A DNA stretch of 64,000 nucleotides, taken from Stenotrophomonas sp. Iso1 (lineage in GTDB: Bacteria > Pseudomonadota > Gammaproteobacteria > Xanthomonadales > Xanthomonadaceae). Below the pieces are notes generated by a model, which saw only the letters and a program-made list of their open reading frames with translations, was not told the DNA's origin and ran no database searches. A program made the translations under genes and the position numbers. Position 1 is the stretch's first letter. The number at the start of each line of letters is the position of its first letter. Positions 19,146 to 28,143 of the stretch are shown one piece after another. The stretch covers positions 124,001 to 188,000 of the forward strand of contig NZ_JAODBT010000005.1 of assembly GCF_027497995.1 (NCBI RefSeq), in the 5' to 3' direction.

Positions 19146-19787
19146 TCAAGGAGCGGGTGGGAGCGAATGATCGCCACCGGGCCGTAACGTGGTTGTGGTG
19201 GATTCGGGCGCTGCAAAAAGGCGCTTGATGCCACGCCACAACGTGCGCCACACCAGCCAGACCACTACCGCGCCGATGATGCTGGTACCCAATACGAGGA
19301 TCAGCGCCAGCCATGGGTGGGCCAGTGCCAAGGCCAAGCCACCCACCACCAGCCCGTCTTCGACGATGGACGCCATCCAGTTGCTGGCCGGCTCCGGTGA
19401 GGTGTTGAGCAACGCTCGGGTGCCAGCCTTCAGGCCATGGCTCGCCAGGGCGACACCGGCGCCGGCCGCCAACACGCCCGTGCTCAGTTGGCCGTCGGAA
19501 GAAAGTGTGGCCGCAGCCAGGAACGCACCGGCCGGCACGCGGGTGAGGGTTTGCAGCAGGTCCCAGATCGAATCCACGCCTGGAATCTTGTCGGCAAAGA
19601 ATTCGGTGATGGCCAGGACGCCCGAGGTGCCCAGCACCCACCACGATTCGGTGGCCTGCAGCGCGGGTGGCAGGTCGACCCAGCCCATCAGCCCAGCCAC
19701 GCCCACACCGAATACGGTGAGATAGACGCGGATACCGGCCATCCAGGCCAACAGGATGCCGATGACGAAAACATGGGCTTCTGTCAT
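19146..19787 (-). CDS. DUF4126 membrane protein
   Basis: A 213-residue protein with about five hydrophobic segments, ILLAWMAGIRVYLTVFGVGVAGLMGWVDLPPAL at the start, and EFFADKIPGVDSIWD, which is the hallmark of DUF4126. Function unknown. The ATG at 19787 is chosen because conserved sequence starts there; longer in-frame extensions overlap the divergent gene. It lies 31 bases upstream of the receiver protein on the same strand and may share its transcript. Confidence 0.82.
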   Translation of the reverse strand: MTEAHVFVIGILLAWMAGIRVYLTVFGVGVAGLMGWVDLPPALQATESWWVLGTSGVLAITEFFADKIPGVDSIWDLLQTLTRVPAGAFLAAATLSSDGQLSTGVLAAGAGVALASHGLKAGTRALLNTSPEPASNWMASIVEDGLVVGGLALALAHPWLALILVLGTSIIGAVVVWLVWRTLWRGIKRLFAAPESTTTTLRPGGDHSLPPAP

Positions 19788-19960
19788 GGAAGCGGGCTCC
19801 GGCGGGAAACTGTGAGCAGGATCGCAACTATCGAGCATGGTTGGCGTGATTGCCAGATGTGATGAGCCCTGAGGCGCGACCGAGCGATGGTCGTTTACAC
19901 TGGCCCGTCGTTTCAGACGGAGCACAGGCGCGCCCTTGCCGGGCGATGCCGGAGCCTGCC

Positions 19961-20701
19961 ATGGCCCACCGATCGGCTTCACGTTTCCAAATCACGCCAC
20001 GTGGCACCGGCGGCGCCCGCCCGGGCTGGGTGCCTGTCGCCCTTGTCGCCGGAGCCTGGCTGTTGTCCTTGTTGCTGGTGGGCTGGCTGGCGTCTCGCTA
20101 TGCCTCCCCGGATGCCGGCGGGCTGCGCGAAAAGCTGCGGCAAAGCGAGCAGCTGGTGGAACAGCAGCGCAGCCAGCTGGAAGAGCAGCGCCAGCGCCAA
20201 GCAACGCTGGAAGCCTCGGACAAAATCAGCCGAGCGGCCAACACCGAAGTGCAGGCCTCGCTGGGCGAGCGCGACGAGGAAATCGCCGGGCTGCGAGCCG
20301 ACGTAGCCTTCTATGAGCGCCTGGTGGGCTCCACCAGCCAGCGCAAGGGGCTGAATACGCATTCGGTGGAGTTTTCACCCGAAGCCGCCGGCACCTGGCA
20401 CTACAGCGTGGTGCTCACCCAGAATCTGAATCGCGGTGCCATCAGCCAAGGGCAGATGCGCTTTTCGGTCGAGGGCGTGAAGGACGGCAAGCTGACCACG
20501 GTCAGCTGGGATCACCTTCACCAGCGCAAATCGGTACCAGGGCAGGAATATTCGTTCCGATATTTCCAACAACTGGACGGTAGCGTGATGCTGCCCCGGG
20601 ATTTCACACCGCAACGTGTGCGAGTCTCCCTGTCCGGGCCTGGGGGGGGCGCGACACAGACATTTGATTGGAAACTCGCCGGCAACGGCAGAGGGGAGTA
20701 G
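19961..20701 (+). CDS. Membrane-anchored coiled-coil protein of unknown function
   Basis: A 246-residue protein with one transmembrane segment (about residues 22-45, WVPVALVAGAWLLSLLLVGWLA), a charged Gln/Glu/Arg-rich coiled coil (about 55-105), and a C-terminal beta-rich domain (LNTHSVEFSPEAAGTWHYSVVLTQNLNRG). This topology recurs in xanthomonads directly upstream of bactofilin, as here with a 2-base gap. I infer a shared role in cell-envelope or cytoskeleton organisation, but no function is known to me. Confidence 0.75.
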   Translation: MAHRSASRFQITPRGTGGARPGWVPVALVAGAWLLSLLLVGWLASRYASPDAGGLREKLRQSEQLVEQQRSQLEEQRQRQATLEASDKISRAANTEVQASLGERDEEIAGLRADVAFYERLVGSTSQRKGLNTHSVEFSPEAAGTWHYSVVLTQNLNRGAISQGQMRFSVEGVKDGKLTTVSWDHLHQRKSVPGQEYSFRYFQQLDGSVMLPRDFTPQRVRVSLSGPGGGATQTFDWKLAGNGRGE

Positions 20702-20703
20702 GC

Positions 20704-21141
20704 ATGTTCAAGAGTAAGTCCAAGAGCAGCGGTGAGCTGTCCGTGGATGCCCTGATCGGGTCCCAGGTTGAGATCCGCGGCGACGTGGTGTTCAGCGGTG
20801 GCCTGTATGTGGATGGCCGCATCATCGGCAAGGTGGTTGCCGCCGAAGGCAGCGAGGCGATGCTGACGCTGGCCGAGCACGGCTACATCGAGGGCGAAAT
20901 CCGCGCCGCGGTGGTGGTGCTCAGTGGCCGTATGGATGGTGACGTACACGCGACCGAGCGGGTCGAACTGACCCCGAGTGCCCGGGTCAACGGCAACGTT
21001 CACTACCAAGTGGTGGAAATGAACGCCGGTGCGCAGCTCAATGGCCGCCTGGTGCATACCGCCACGATGGCTGCCCTGCCGGCACCGGATGACAAGGCCG
21101 CTGACCGAAAATCGAAGAAAGCTGAAGCCGCCGAAGCTTGA
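20704..21141 (+). CDS. Bactofilin (polymer-forming cytoskeletal protein)
   Basis: A 145-residue protein with a short basic N-terminal tail ([12 protein letters not shown]) and a right-handed beta-helix core of repeated hydrophobic strands: [28 protein letters not shown], then [10 protein letters not shown] and [13 protein letters not shown]. The family assembles into nucleotide-independent filaments that place cell-wall enzymes. The Ala/Lys-rich tail is disordered. Coupled to the upstream coiled-coil gene. Confidence 0.9.
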   Translation: MFKSKSKSSGELSVDALIGSQVEIRGDVVFSGGLYVDGRIIGKVVAAEGSEAMLTLAEHGYIEGEIRAAVVVLSGRMDGDVHATERVELTPSARVNGNVHYQVVEMNAGAQLNGRLVHTATMAALPAPDDKAADRKSKKAEAAEA

Positions 21142-21172
21142 AACAGCGTCGGCGCGCCCCCATGCTGAGCGC

Positions 21173-21559
21173 ATGAGCACGCTAGTTTCCCTGCCCGGCG
21201 CAAAGCCGGCACCTGATTACCAGTCCCTGGACCGCCCGTTGAACTTCACCGCGGCGGCTGCGGCCAAGGTACATGAGCTGATCCAGGACGAAGGCAACGA
21301 TGCCCTGGCATTGCGTGTGTACATCCAGGGCGGCGGCTGTTCGGGCTTCCAGTACGGTTTCGAATTCGATGAGAACCGCGACGACGATGATCTGGCGGTG
21401 GTCACCAATGAGGTGACCCTGTTGGTGGATCCGTTGAGCCTGCAGTACCTGATGGGGGCTGAGGTGGATTACAGCGAAAGCCTGACCGGCGCGCAGTTCG
21501 TGATCCGCAACCCCAATGCCCGCACAACCTGCGGTTGTGGCAGCAGCTTCTCGGTCTGA
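21173..21559 (+). CDS. erpA: A-type iron-sulfur carrier ErpA
   Basis: A 128-residue protein that delivers Fe-S clusters to apo-proteins. The three ligating cysteines are present in [11 protein letters not shown] and the C-terminal [23 protein letters not shown] is the usual N-terminal helix. The ATG at 21173 gives MSTLVSLPG, typical in xanthomonads. It lies 31 bases after bactofilin. Confidence 0.93.
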   Translation: MSTLVSLPGAKPAPDYQSLDRPLNFTAAAAAKVHELIQDEGNDALALRVYIQGGGCSGFQYGFEFDENRDDDDLAVVTNEVTLLVDPLSLQYLMGAEVDYSESLTGAQFVIRNPNARTTCGCGSSFSV

Positions 21560-21584
21560 TTCCCGCGTCGTTATCAAGTTCTAC

Positions 21585-21917
21585 ATGCAATCCAATCTCG
21601 AAGAACAGTTCCACGCCGCCATGCTCGGCATCCATGAGCAGGCCGCACGGCTCAAGCCGCCTTACCGGGCCACGCGATTCCGGCAGCTCGTCCTGAGCAG
21701 CGGGGGCAAAGCAGCGGCTGACCAGCTGTTGGCAGCGCCCAATGTGTCCGATGGCTTCACCGAGTTATTCCTGCGTGGGCGTGAGCATCTCAAGCTCAGC
21801 GTCGAATACCTGGTGCTGCAGGAGGCGTGGCGGCCGTTGTTCACCGACGAGCAGCTGGCCGTGGCGCGCAGGCGGCTTTGCGACATGGGCGTGGAGCTTC
21901 CCGAAGGCGCAGCCTGA
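21585..21917 (+). CDS. Small hypothetical protein
   Basis: A 110-residue, mostly helical, soluble protein (MQSNLEEQFHAAMLGIHEQAARLKPPYR...) with no motif I recognise. The sequence ends VARRRLCDMGVELPEGAA. Coding is supported by codon bias like its neighbours and by its place 25 bases after erpA and before nudC. I assign no function. Confidence 0.65.
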   Translation: MQSNLEEQFHAAMLGIHEQAARLKPPYRATRFRQLVLSSGGKAAADQLLAAPNVSDGFTELFLRGREHLKLSVEYLVLQEAWRPLFTDEQLAVARRRLCDMGVELPEGAA

Positions 21918-21996
21918 GCCACCGCAGCCACTGCGCCATCGAATGGCAGCTTATCCGCGCTTGCGATGGACACGCTTTGGCGGCAGGCTCTGACGG

Positions 21997-22905
21997 ATGT
22001 CCAATCCTGATCGTTCCTTTTCTGGATACGCCTTCGCCGGCGCAGCGCTGAACCGCGGTGACGCCCTGCGCGACGACCCCGATGCATTGAGCCGGCTCTG
22101 GCCTGAGGCGCACGTCCTGGTACTCGATGCCGACGGCACTGCGTTCGCCGATGCCGAAGGTCAACCTTTCCTTGTAACTGGCCGTGAACTGGGCGGTGGC
22201 CCGGGTGCGGCGGTGTTCCTGGGCCTGACGGCCGGTGGCCGCGCCTGGTTCGTGGCCGAGGCAGGCACCCTCACCGCACATGCGCCGAGCCGCATCGATC
22301 TGCGCCAGGCGGCAGCCAGTTGGCCAGCGGAAGTGGCCGATGTGTTCTGTTATGCACGTGGCATGTCCTACTGGCATTCGCGCAACCGCTTCTGTGGTGT
22401 CTGTGGCGCAGCGGTGCGTTTTGGCCGTGCCGGCTTCATTGGCCATTGCGACCAGTGCGGCACCGAACATTACCCGCGTGTCGATCCTGCCGTCATCGTT
22501 GCGGTGGAGAACAACAACCGGCTGCTGCTCGGTCGCCAGAGCAATTGGGTGGCGCGCCGTTACTCGGTGCTGGCCGGCTTCGTGGAGCCGGGCGAAACAT
22601 TCGAGCAGACCGTGGCCCGTGAAGTGTTCGAGGAGTCCAAGGTGCGGGTGAACGAGGCGCGCTACATGGGCACTCAGCCCTGGCCATTTCCGGGTGCGTT
22701 GATGGTGGGCTTCTTTGCCACCGCACAGGACGACACCCCGACGGTGAACGGAGAGCTGGAAGACGCGCGCTGGTTCAGCGTCGAAGAAGTGGGCGCTGCG
22801 TTGCGCCGCGACTCCGATGACGACGGGCAGGGCATCCTGCTGCCGCCCCGGATATCCATCGCGCGCACGCTGATCTCGCACTGGTACCAGGGAAAGACAG
22901 CGTGA
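21997..22905 (+). CDS. nudC: NAD(+) diphosphatase (Nudix)
   Basis: Hydrolyses NAD(H) to NMN(H) and AMP and can remove NAD caps from RNA. The 302-residue protein has the zinc-binding pairs FCGVCG and CDQCG, a Nudix box (GFVEPGETFEQTVAREVFEES), and the NudC-specific QPWPFP motif. The glycine late in the Nudix box is a lysine here (EESKV where E. coli has EESGI); catalytic glutamates are intact, so activity is still expected. Confidence 0.94.
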   Translation: MSNPDRSFSGYAFAGAALNRGDALRDDPDALSRLWPEAHVLVLDADGTAFADAEGQPFLVTGRELGGGPGAAVFLGLTAGGRAWFVAEAGTLTAHAPSRIDLRQAAASWPAEVADVFCYARGMSYWHSRNRFCGVCGAAVRFGRAGFIGHCDQCGTEHYPRVDPAVIVAVENNNRLLLGRQSNWVARRYSVLAGFVEPGETFEQTVAREVFEESKVRVNEARYMGTQPWPFPGALMVGFFATAQDDTPTVNGELEDARWFSVEEVGAALRRDSDDDGQGILLPPRISIARTLISHWYQGKTA

Positions 22906-22975
22906 CGATGCGAGACGACATGCGTCCCCTTGCACGGCGTTGGCAGGGCCTACAATCGCAGGCCGGAGGAAACGC

Positions 22976-23863
22976 ATGTTCACGACTTTGGTAGCAGTGA
23001 TCACGGCATTGGTGCTGGGCCATCTGGCCCCGGCGGCGATGGCGTCGCTGCGTGACTGGCGCTGGTACGGCCGTTGGCTGCAATGGTGGCAAGGCCACAC
23101 CGGAGAGGCCACGGGCAGCCGCTATGGGTTGGTCATGGCCATCGTCTTGTGCGTCTTGGTGGTGGCACTGCTGCAATGGGCATTGGACGAGCGTGTGTAT
23201 GGCCTGCCGTCGCTGCTGTTCGGCATTGTCGTGCTGACCCTGTGCTGGGGCCCGCGCGACCTGGACCGTGATGTCGAGGCGGTGATCGACGCCGATGATG
23301 CGGGTGCTCGTGATGTCGCCATCTCCCACCTGCAGGCAGGCGGCGGCAGCATGCGTGAGGACGCGCCTTCATTGGTTGAGGCGACGGCTACCGACGCGTT
23401 GCGACGCTGGTTTGCGCCGTTGTTCTGGTTCCTGCTGCTCGGGCCGCTTGGCGCGGTGCTCTACCGTTTGTTGGCGCAATCGCTGCAGGGTCCGCAATCG
23501 GCACGGGTGTCCGACGCCGCGCGGCACGGTGGTGCGACCGCCCTGGCATTGCTGGAATGGCCAGTGGCACAGCTGATGACGCTGTCGATGGCCCTGGTGG
23601 GCAATTTCGACACCGTGTTTTCCGCCTGGCGAGGTGCTGGTGGCAACCGTCTGGCGCTGGAGTTGGGTTTCCTGACCCAGGCCGCGCGCGCTAGCGTAGG
23701 CGCCGAGCTGGTGGAAGATGCCGATGAGGCACGCCTGACCGGCATGGCGCCGGTGGACGAACGCTACCCCGAGCTGCGCGACGCGATGAGCCTGGTGTGG
23801 CGGATGTTGCTGCTGTGGATGGCCCTGCTGGCCCTGTTGGTGATCGCTGGCTGGGTGGGTTGA
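22976..23863 (+). CDS. ampE: AmpE-like inner-membrane protein
   Basis: A 295-residue protein with about four hydrophobic segments (residues 2-22, 50-72, 75-90, C-terminal 275-293) and a central RRWFAPLFWFLLLGPLGAVLYRLLAQ, which matches the AmpE/CobD-related family. AmpE is encoded with AmpD in enterics and was proposed to sense envelope state for beta-lactamase control; no ampD lies next to it here. GGAGG precedes the ATG at 22976. Confidence 0.78.
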   Translation: MFTTLVAVITALVLGHLAPAAMASLRDWRWYGRWLQWWQGHTGEATGSRYGLVMAIVLCVLVVALLQWALDERVYGLPSLLFGIVVLTLCWGPRDLDRDVEAVIDADDAGARDVAISHLQAGGGSMREDAPSLVEATATDALRRWFAPLFWFLLLGPLGAVLYRLLAQSLQGPQSARVSDAARHGGATALALLEWPVAQLMTLSMALVGNFDTVFSAWRGAGGNRLALELGFLTQAARASVGAELVEDADEARLTGMAPVDERYPELRDAMSLVWRMLLLWMALLALLVIAGWVG

Positions 23864-24006
23864 AGCAGCCGTAGAAACGGCTTGGGCCCGCGATGCTTGT
23901 CGTGGCAACAAGCCGCAACCGTGATGATCCCTTGATTACCGATGTCCCCTGCGCTGCATGGCAGGGGCTTGGTGACGTATGCCCGTTCCAGCCAGGAGCG
24001 ACGCCT

Positions 24007-24423
24007 TCAGCCTGGCGCGAGCAGGGTGAAGGGGAACCATGGCAAATTGCGGGCGATCCAGTACGTGGGCAACAGCACCAGCCAGAGCTTGGGTTCCATC
24101 ACCCACCGCATGATCGGCTGCAGCCAACGCGGCTGCCAACCTGCTGACCACAGCGTCATCAGCGGAATCAGCCCCAACACGACCAGGCCCAGCGGATTCA
24201 TGGACAGTGCGCCGAGCACATCGCCATGAACCAAGGCATGCAATGCGCGGGTGAGCCCGCAACCGATGCAGTAATGGCCGGTGATGGCGTAGAACATGCA
24301 CGGCGGAAACGGATTGCCGGCGACGTTGGGATCAAACTTCCATAGCAACGCCACGCCGGCCGGGACGGCGACTGCCATCCCGGCCATTGCAAGTTTGTGG
24401 TTCGTTTTGAGCGTGAGCGCCAA
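24007..24423 (-). CDS. DUF2752 membrane protein
   Basis: A 138-residue protein with three or four hydrophobic segments and the family motif GHYCIGCGLTRALHALVHGD (C-x2-CG-LTRA). Function unknown. Last gene of a three-gene minus-strand unit with the CD225 and TM2-like genes (4-base gap). Confidence 0.85.
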   Translation of the reverse strand: MALTLKTNHKLAMAGMAVAVPAGVALLWKFDPNVAGNPFPPCMFYAITGHYCIGCGLTRALHALVHGDVLGALSMNPLGLVVLGLIPLMTLWSAGWQPRWLQPIMRWVMEPKLWLVLLPTYWIARNLPWFPFTLLAPG

Positions 24424-24427
24424 GGTC

Positions 24428-24736
24428 TTACTGGTACTGCTGCAGCATTTCCATGTAGCCGGCGCTGCCGACCGTGGCGAAGTAGATGGCGTTGATGATC
24501 AGGCCGAGGATAGCCAGGCCGGTTGCCACCCAGCACCAGATCTTGGCGTTGTTGGAAGCGCGGCGGGCGCCGTCGATATCACCCTGTGCCAACAGCGAAT
24601 TCACCTTGCTGGAGAACACGATGGCGACGATGCCGACCAGGCCCAGCGGGCAGCACAGGCAGGTGGCAAGGACGGTGGCGATGATCGACCACGCCAGGTG
24701 GTTGGGAATGCTGCTGGTGGGATTGACGGTGTTCAT
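24428..24736 (-). CDS. CD225/dispanin-family membrane protein
   Basis: A 102-residue protein with two membrane segments. The first (HLAWSIIATVLATCLCCPLGLVGIVAIVFSSKVNSLLAQGD) is the CD225 domain shared with eukaryotic interferon-induced transmembrane proteins, including the double cysteine and the GD-A--AS-NAK segment (GDIDGARRASNNAK). Bacterial members have no assigned function. The ATG at 24736 begins the conserved region. Confidence 0.86.
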   Translation of the reverse strand: MNTVNPTSSIPNHLAWSIIATVLATCLCCPLGLVGIVAIVFSSKVNSLLAQGDIDGARRASNNAKIWCWVATGLAILGLIINAIYFATVGSAGYMEMLQQYQ

Positions 24737-24764
24737 CCATTTCTCCGGTTGATATGTAAAACGG

Positions 24765-25112
24765 TCAGCGTGACTTGCAGGCATTTGCCGCAGTGAGCGG
24801 CGAAATGATCATGGCGGCCACCCAGCACAGCGGCCAGGTAATCCAGCCGATGAAGACGAAAAGCAGCAGGAAATTGATGAAGGCCAAGGCCCAATAGCCA
24901 AACATGAAGATCAGGCCGGTGCCAACATTGCCGGCATACATGTGGCCGATGCCGAAAACCTGGAACAGGCCCGGGATCACTTCCAGCAGGGCGGCGACGC
25001 CGCCGGATTTCTCCGGATGGTGATAGTGATGCACCACCTGCGGCGCAGCCGGCGCGTTGAATGCAGGCGGCGACGGTGGTGTGGGTGGTGGCGATGGTGT
25101 GGAACTATCCAT
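24765..25112 (-). CDS. TM2-like membrane protein with proline-rich N-terminus
   Basis: A 115-residue protein: a proline-rich N-terminal 30 residues, a His-rich patch (VVHHYHHPEKSGG), then two membrane segments around GIGHMYAGNVGTGLIFMFGYW, which resembles the TM2 domain. GGGGAA lies upstream of the ATG at 25112. Likely first gene of the TM2-CD225-DUF2752 unit. Function unknown. Confidence 0.75.
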   Translation of the reverse strand: MDSSTPSPPPTPPSPPAFNAPAAPQVVHHYHHPEKSGGVAALLEVIPGLFQVFGIGHMYAGNVGTGLIFMFGYWALAFINFLLLFVFIGWITWPLCWVAAMIISPLTAANACKSR

Positions 25113-25208
25113 GTATTCCCCAGAGCTAAGTGGCATGCCGCCCGATCATGGCAGCATGCAATGGGGAATAGCCTAGCTAGTTGTCCTACATCTGGAAAGC
25201 GCAAATCC

Positions 25209-27131
25209 CTACGCTTGGTCCCCGCGCAGCGCACGCACCAGCGTTTCCAGCTGGGTGGCATCGGTGTTGGCGCCATCCACGGCGGGTGCTGCGGCCACGT
25301 TGACGTGTGCGCGGAAACGGCGCGGTACCCGCATCCGCCCCAGCCGTGTATCGCGCCGGCTCCACATGCTTGACCACATGCCCTTGAGCGCCATGGGCAC
25401 CACCGGCACCGGGCGTCGGGCCAGGATGCGCTCCACGCCTGACTTGAAGGCGGCCATCTCACCGTCCTTGGTCAGCGCGCCCTCGGGGAAAATGCAGACC
25501 AGCTCGCCCTCGGCCAAAGCCGCGTCCACGTCATCGAAGGCACGCTGCATGAGGGCCGCATTTTCTTTGGGGCTGGCGATGGGGATGGCCTTGGCGGTGG
25601 TGAATATCCAGCGCATTACCGGGATGTTGAAGATTTTGTAGTACATGACGAAGCGCACCGGGCGCGGAATCGTCGCTGACAGGATCAGCGCATCCATGTA
25701 GCTGACATGGTTGCAGACGATCAGCGCAGCGCCTTCGTCGGGCACATTGGCTTCCACGCCATTGACCCGCAGCCGGTACAACGTGCGCACCATCACCCAG
25801 CTGAGGAAGCGCATCAGGAATTCGGGGACGATGCTGAAGATGTAGACCGCGACCAGCACGTTGCCGATGGCCAGGGTCAGGAACAACTGCGGCACGGTCA
25901 GGCCCGGCATGGGCAGCGTGTAGCCGAACAGCGACAGCTGCTTGAGCTGCAGCAGCAGGCCCAGCATTGCCGCCAGCACGATGAAGCCGGAGTTCTGGAT
26001 GTTGAGCGCAGCGAACACGCGCGACATCTCCGACTTGTCGGTGCGGCTCTGGATCAGCGCGAACAACGGCACCACGAAGAAACCGGTGAACAAGCCGATG
26101 CCCAGCAGGTCGATGACAATGCGCCAGCTGCCCGGTTGCTGCAGGAAGCTGAAACCATTCAAGCCACTGATTTCCACCGCGCCGGTTCGGGCGAAGTACA
26201 GATCCAGCAGGAACGCGCTCATGCCGAATGCGCCCAGCGGTACCAGGCCAATTTCGACAATGCGTCCGGAGAGCTTTTCGCACAGCAGCGAACCCACGCC
26301 AGTACCCAGCGAGAACAGCGCCAGCGCGAAGATGTACAGCGTCTCGTCTCCTCCCAGATTGACTACCGCATAGGTGGGCAGCTGCGAAGTCAGCACGGTG
26401 CCGAAGAACCAGAACCAGGACACGCCGAGGATGGCGTTGCGCACGGCCTTCTGCTTCTTGGCCATGCGCAGCACTGCCAGCGATTCGCTCAGCGGGTTCC
26501 AGTTGATCTTCAGTTCGGGCGCGCCTGCATCCACGCGCGGGATCATGCGTGCGGCGATGTTGCCGGCCAGCGCCAGCGCGATGATGGCCACCGCCGCGAC
26601 GATGGGCCCATAGCTGCCGGCCAGGGCAAATATCATGCCGCCGGCAATCATGCCGGTGAGGATGGAAATGGACGTGCCCATCTCGACCAGACCGTTGCCA
26701 CCGGTCAGTTCCTCCGGCTTGAGGATCGACGGCAACACCGAGTACTTCACTGGCCCGAACAACGTGGATTGCAGGCCGGTGCAGAACAATGCGATCAACA
26801 GCACCGGCATGTTCTGCGTGAGGAAGCCGATGGCGGCCAGCGACATGATCACGATTTCCATCACGGTGGTGATCACGATCAACCGCTGCTTCTCCAGCTT
26901 CTCAGCGATCTGCCCGGCCAGGGCAGAGAACAGGAAGTACGGCAGGATGAACAATGCCGGCGCCAGGTTGGTGTACAGCGTGCGTTCTTCGGTGCTGACG
27001 CCCAGGTAGAACAGCAGGCCGATGATCGCCTGGCGATAGATGTTGTCGTTGAACGCGCCCAGCGCCTGGACGATGAAGAACGGGAGGAAGCGCCGTTGCT
27101 TGAGCAGCGCGAATTGGTTGTGGCCTGACAT
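25209..27131 (-). CDS. MFS transporter fused to PlsC-like acyltransferase
   Basis: A 640-residue fusion. Residues 1 to about 415 are a 12-helix major facilitator domain (FVQALGAFNDNIYRQAIIGL, typical of LplT lysophospholipid flippases). Residues about 430-640 are a 1-acyl-glycerol-3-phosphate acyltransferase with the H-x4-D site in CNHVSYMDAL and FPEGALT. The arrangement parallels E. coli LplT plus Aas but without the acyl-ACP synthetase part. The likely job is import and reacylation of lysophospholipids at the inner membrane. Substrate is inferred. Confidence 0.88.
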   Translation of the reverse strand: MSGHNQFALLKQRRFLPFFIVQALGAFNDNIYRQAIIGLLFYLGVSTEERTLYTNLAPALFILPYFLFSALAGQIAEKLEKQRLIVITTVMEIVIMSLAAIGFLTQNMPVLLIALFCTGLQSTLFGPVKYSVLPSILKPEELTGGNGLVEMGTSISILTGMIAGGMIFALAGSYGPIVAAVAIIALALAGNIAARMIPRVDAGAPELKINWNPLSESLAVLRMAKKQKAVRNAILGVSWFWFFGTVLTSQLPTYAVVNLGGDETLYIFALALFSLGTGVGSLLCEKLSGRIVEIGLVPLGAFGMSAFLLDLYFARTGAVEISGLNGFSFLQQPGSWRIVIDLLGIGLFTGFFVVPLFALIQSRTDKSEMSRVFAALNIQNSGFIVLAAMLGLLLQLKQLSLFGYTLPMPGLTVPQLFLTLAIGNVLVAVYIFSIVPEFLMRFLSWVMVRTLYRLRVNGVEANVPDEGAALIVCNHVSYMDALILSATIPRPVRFVMYYKIFNIPVMRWIFTTAKAIPIASPKENAALMQRAFDDVDAALAEGELVCIFPEGALTKDGEMAAFKSGVERILARRPVPVVPMALKGMWSSMWSRRDTRLGRMRVPRRFRAHVNVAAAPAVDGANTDATQLETLVRALRGDQA

Positions 27132-27172
27132 CGTGTCTCCTCGGTTCTGCGCGGCACCTTAGCAGACCGCGA

Positions 27173-28045
27173 TCACGCTGCCAGCGGGGGCAGCAGCGCG
27201 AGCAGGGCGCGTGCGGCAGGGGTGGGATCGGCCCGCCATACCGCACAGGTCCGGAAGTGAAAGGTCTCGGCCAATGGCCGCACGCTCACGCCTTCCATGC
27301 GTTCGGCCATGCTGGCTGGCACTACTGCGACCGCCAAGCCTGCTGCCACCAGTTGCCGCTGGATTTCGCTGTGGGTGACTTCGTACTGCAGCTGTGGGCG
27401 GATGCCCCGACCGACCAGGGCGTCATCGACCATGCGGCGCACACCGGCACCGGCTACCAGTGCCGCCAGCGGGATGCCATCGAGCGCTTCCAGCGGAATT
27501 TCCTGGCACGCGGTTAGCGCGTGGTCCGGTGGCATCACCAGCGACAGGCCTTCCTCGTGCAGCAACCGGTGCTGCGGCGGCAGCGCCAGTTGCGGGCCGA
27601 CGCCGATCAGGGCGATGTCCAGCCGGCCTTCGTCCAGGTCGGCCAGCAACACCTCGCTCATGCCCACCCGCAGGTGCACATCAACGGCGGGATGGGCGGT
27701 ACGGAAGGTCGCCAGCAGGGCCGGCACATCGACCACGTTGAGCGAGGTGATCTGGCCGATGTTGATCCGGCCGCGCACCGTGCCCAGCGCCAGCGCCATC
27801 TCCTCCTGCAGGCGGGCGGCGGCCTGCAACGTAAGCCGGGCATTGCGTAGGAATACCTCGCCGGCGGCGGTAGGCCGCACCCGACGAGGTCCGCGCTCGA
27901 ACAGTCGCGCCCCAAAGGCTTCCTCCAGCCGTGCCATCTGATGGCTCAGCGCCGACTGCACGGTGTGACAGCGGGCAGCGGCGGCCGTGAAGCTGCCCTC
28001 TTCGGCCACGGCGACGACGAACTCAAGCTGGCGCAAGGTAAACAT
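27173..28045 (-). CDS. LysR-family regulator
   Basis: A 290-residue LysR-type protein with the N-terminal winged helix-turn-helix MFTLRQLEFVVAVAEEGSFTAAAARCHTVQSALSHQMARLEEAFGARLFERGPRRVRPT and a periplasmic-binding-like effector domain. Divergent from the MFS gene at 28144 with a 98-base shared intergenic region, the usual arrangement for a regulator and its target. Effector unknown. Confidence 0.92.
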   Translation of the reverse strand: MFTLRQLEFVVAVAEEGSFTAAAARCHTVQSALSHQMARLEEAFGARLFERGPRRVRPTAAGEVFLRNARLTLQAAARLQEEMALALGTVRGRINIGQITSLNVVDVPALLATFRTAHPAVDVHLRVGMSEVLLADLDEGRLDIALIGVGPQLALPPQHRLLHEEGLSLVMPPDHALTACQEIPLEALDGIPLAALVAGAGVRRMVDDALVGRGIRPQLQYEVTHSEIQRQLVAAGLAVAVVPASMAERMEGVSVRPLAETFHFRTCAVWRADPTPAARALLALLPPLAA

Positions 28046-28143
28046 GCCATCACTGAAACAGATGGGTTGGATGAAAACAATGCATTTGTGTCATCTCGAT
28101 GGCGGGAACAGACTGGCCCCCGGTTTCCTGATTCCCCACCTTC

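Noticed and set aside
22976-23863. CobD/CbiB cobalamin enzyme
   Set aside because: Length and the central FAPLFW...GPLGAVLYRL fit AmpE as well as CobD, but the cobalamin-specific blocks are absent and no cobalamin genes are nearby.
25707-27128. 473-codon plus-strand frame opposite the MFS-acyltransferase fusion
   Set aside because: Its Gln/His/Arg-rich translation is typical of antisense GC bias; the minus strand has intact transporter and acyltransferase motifs.
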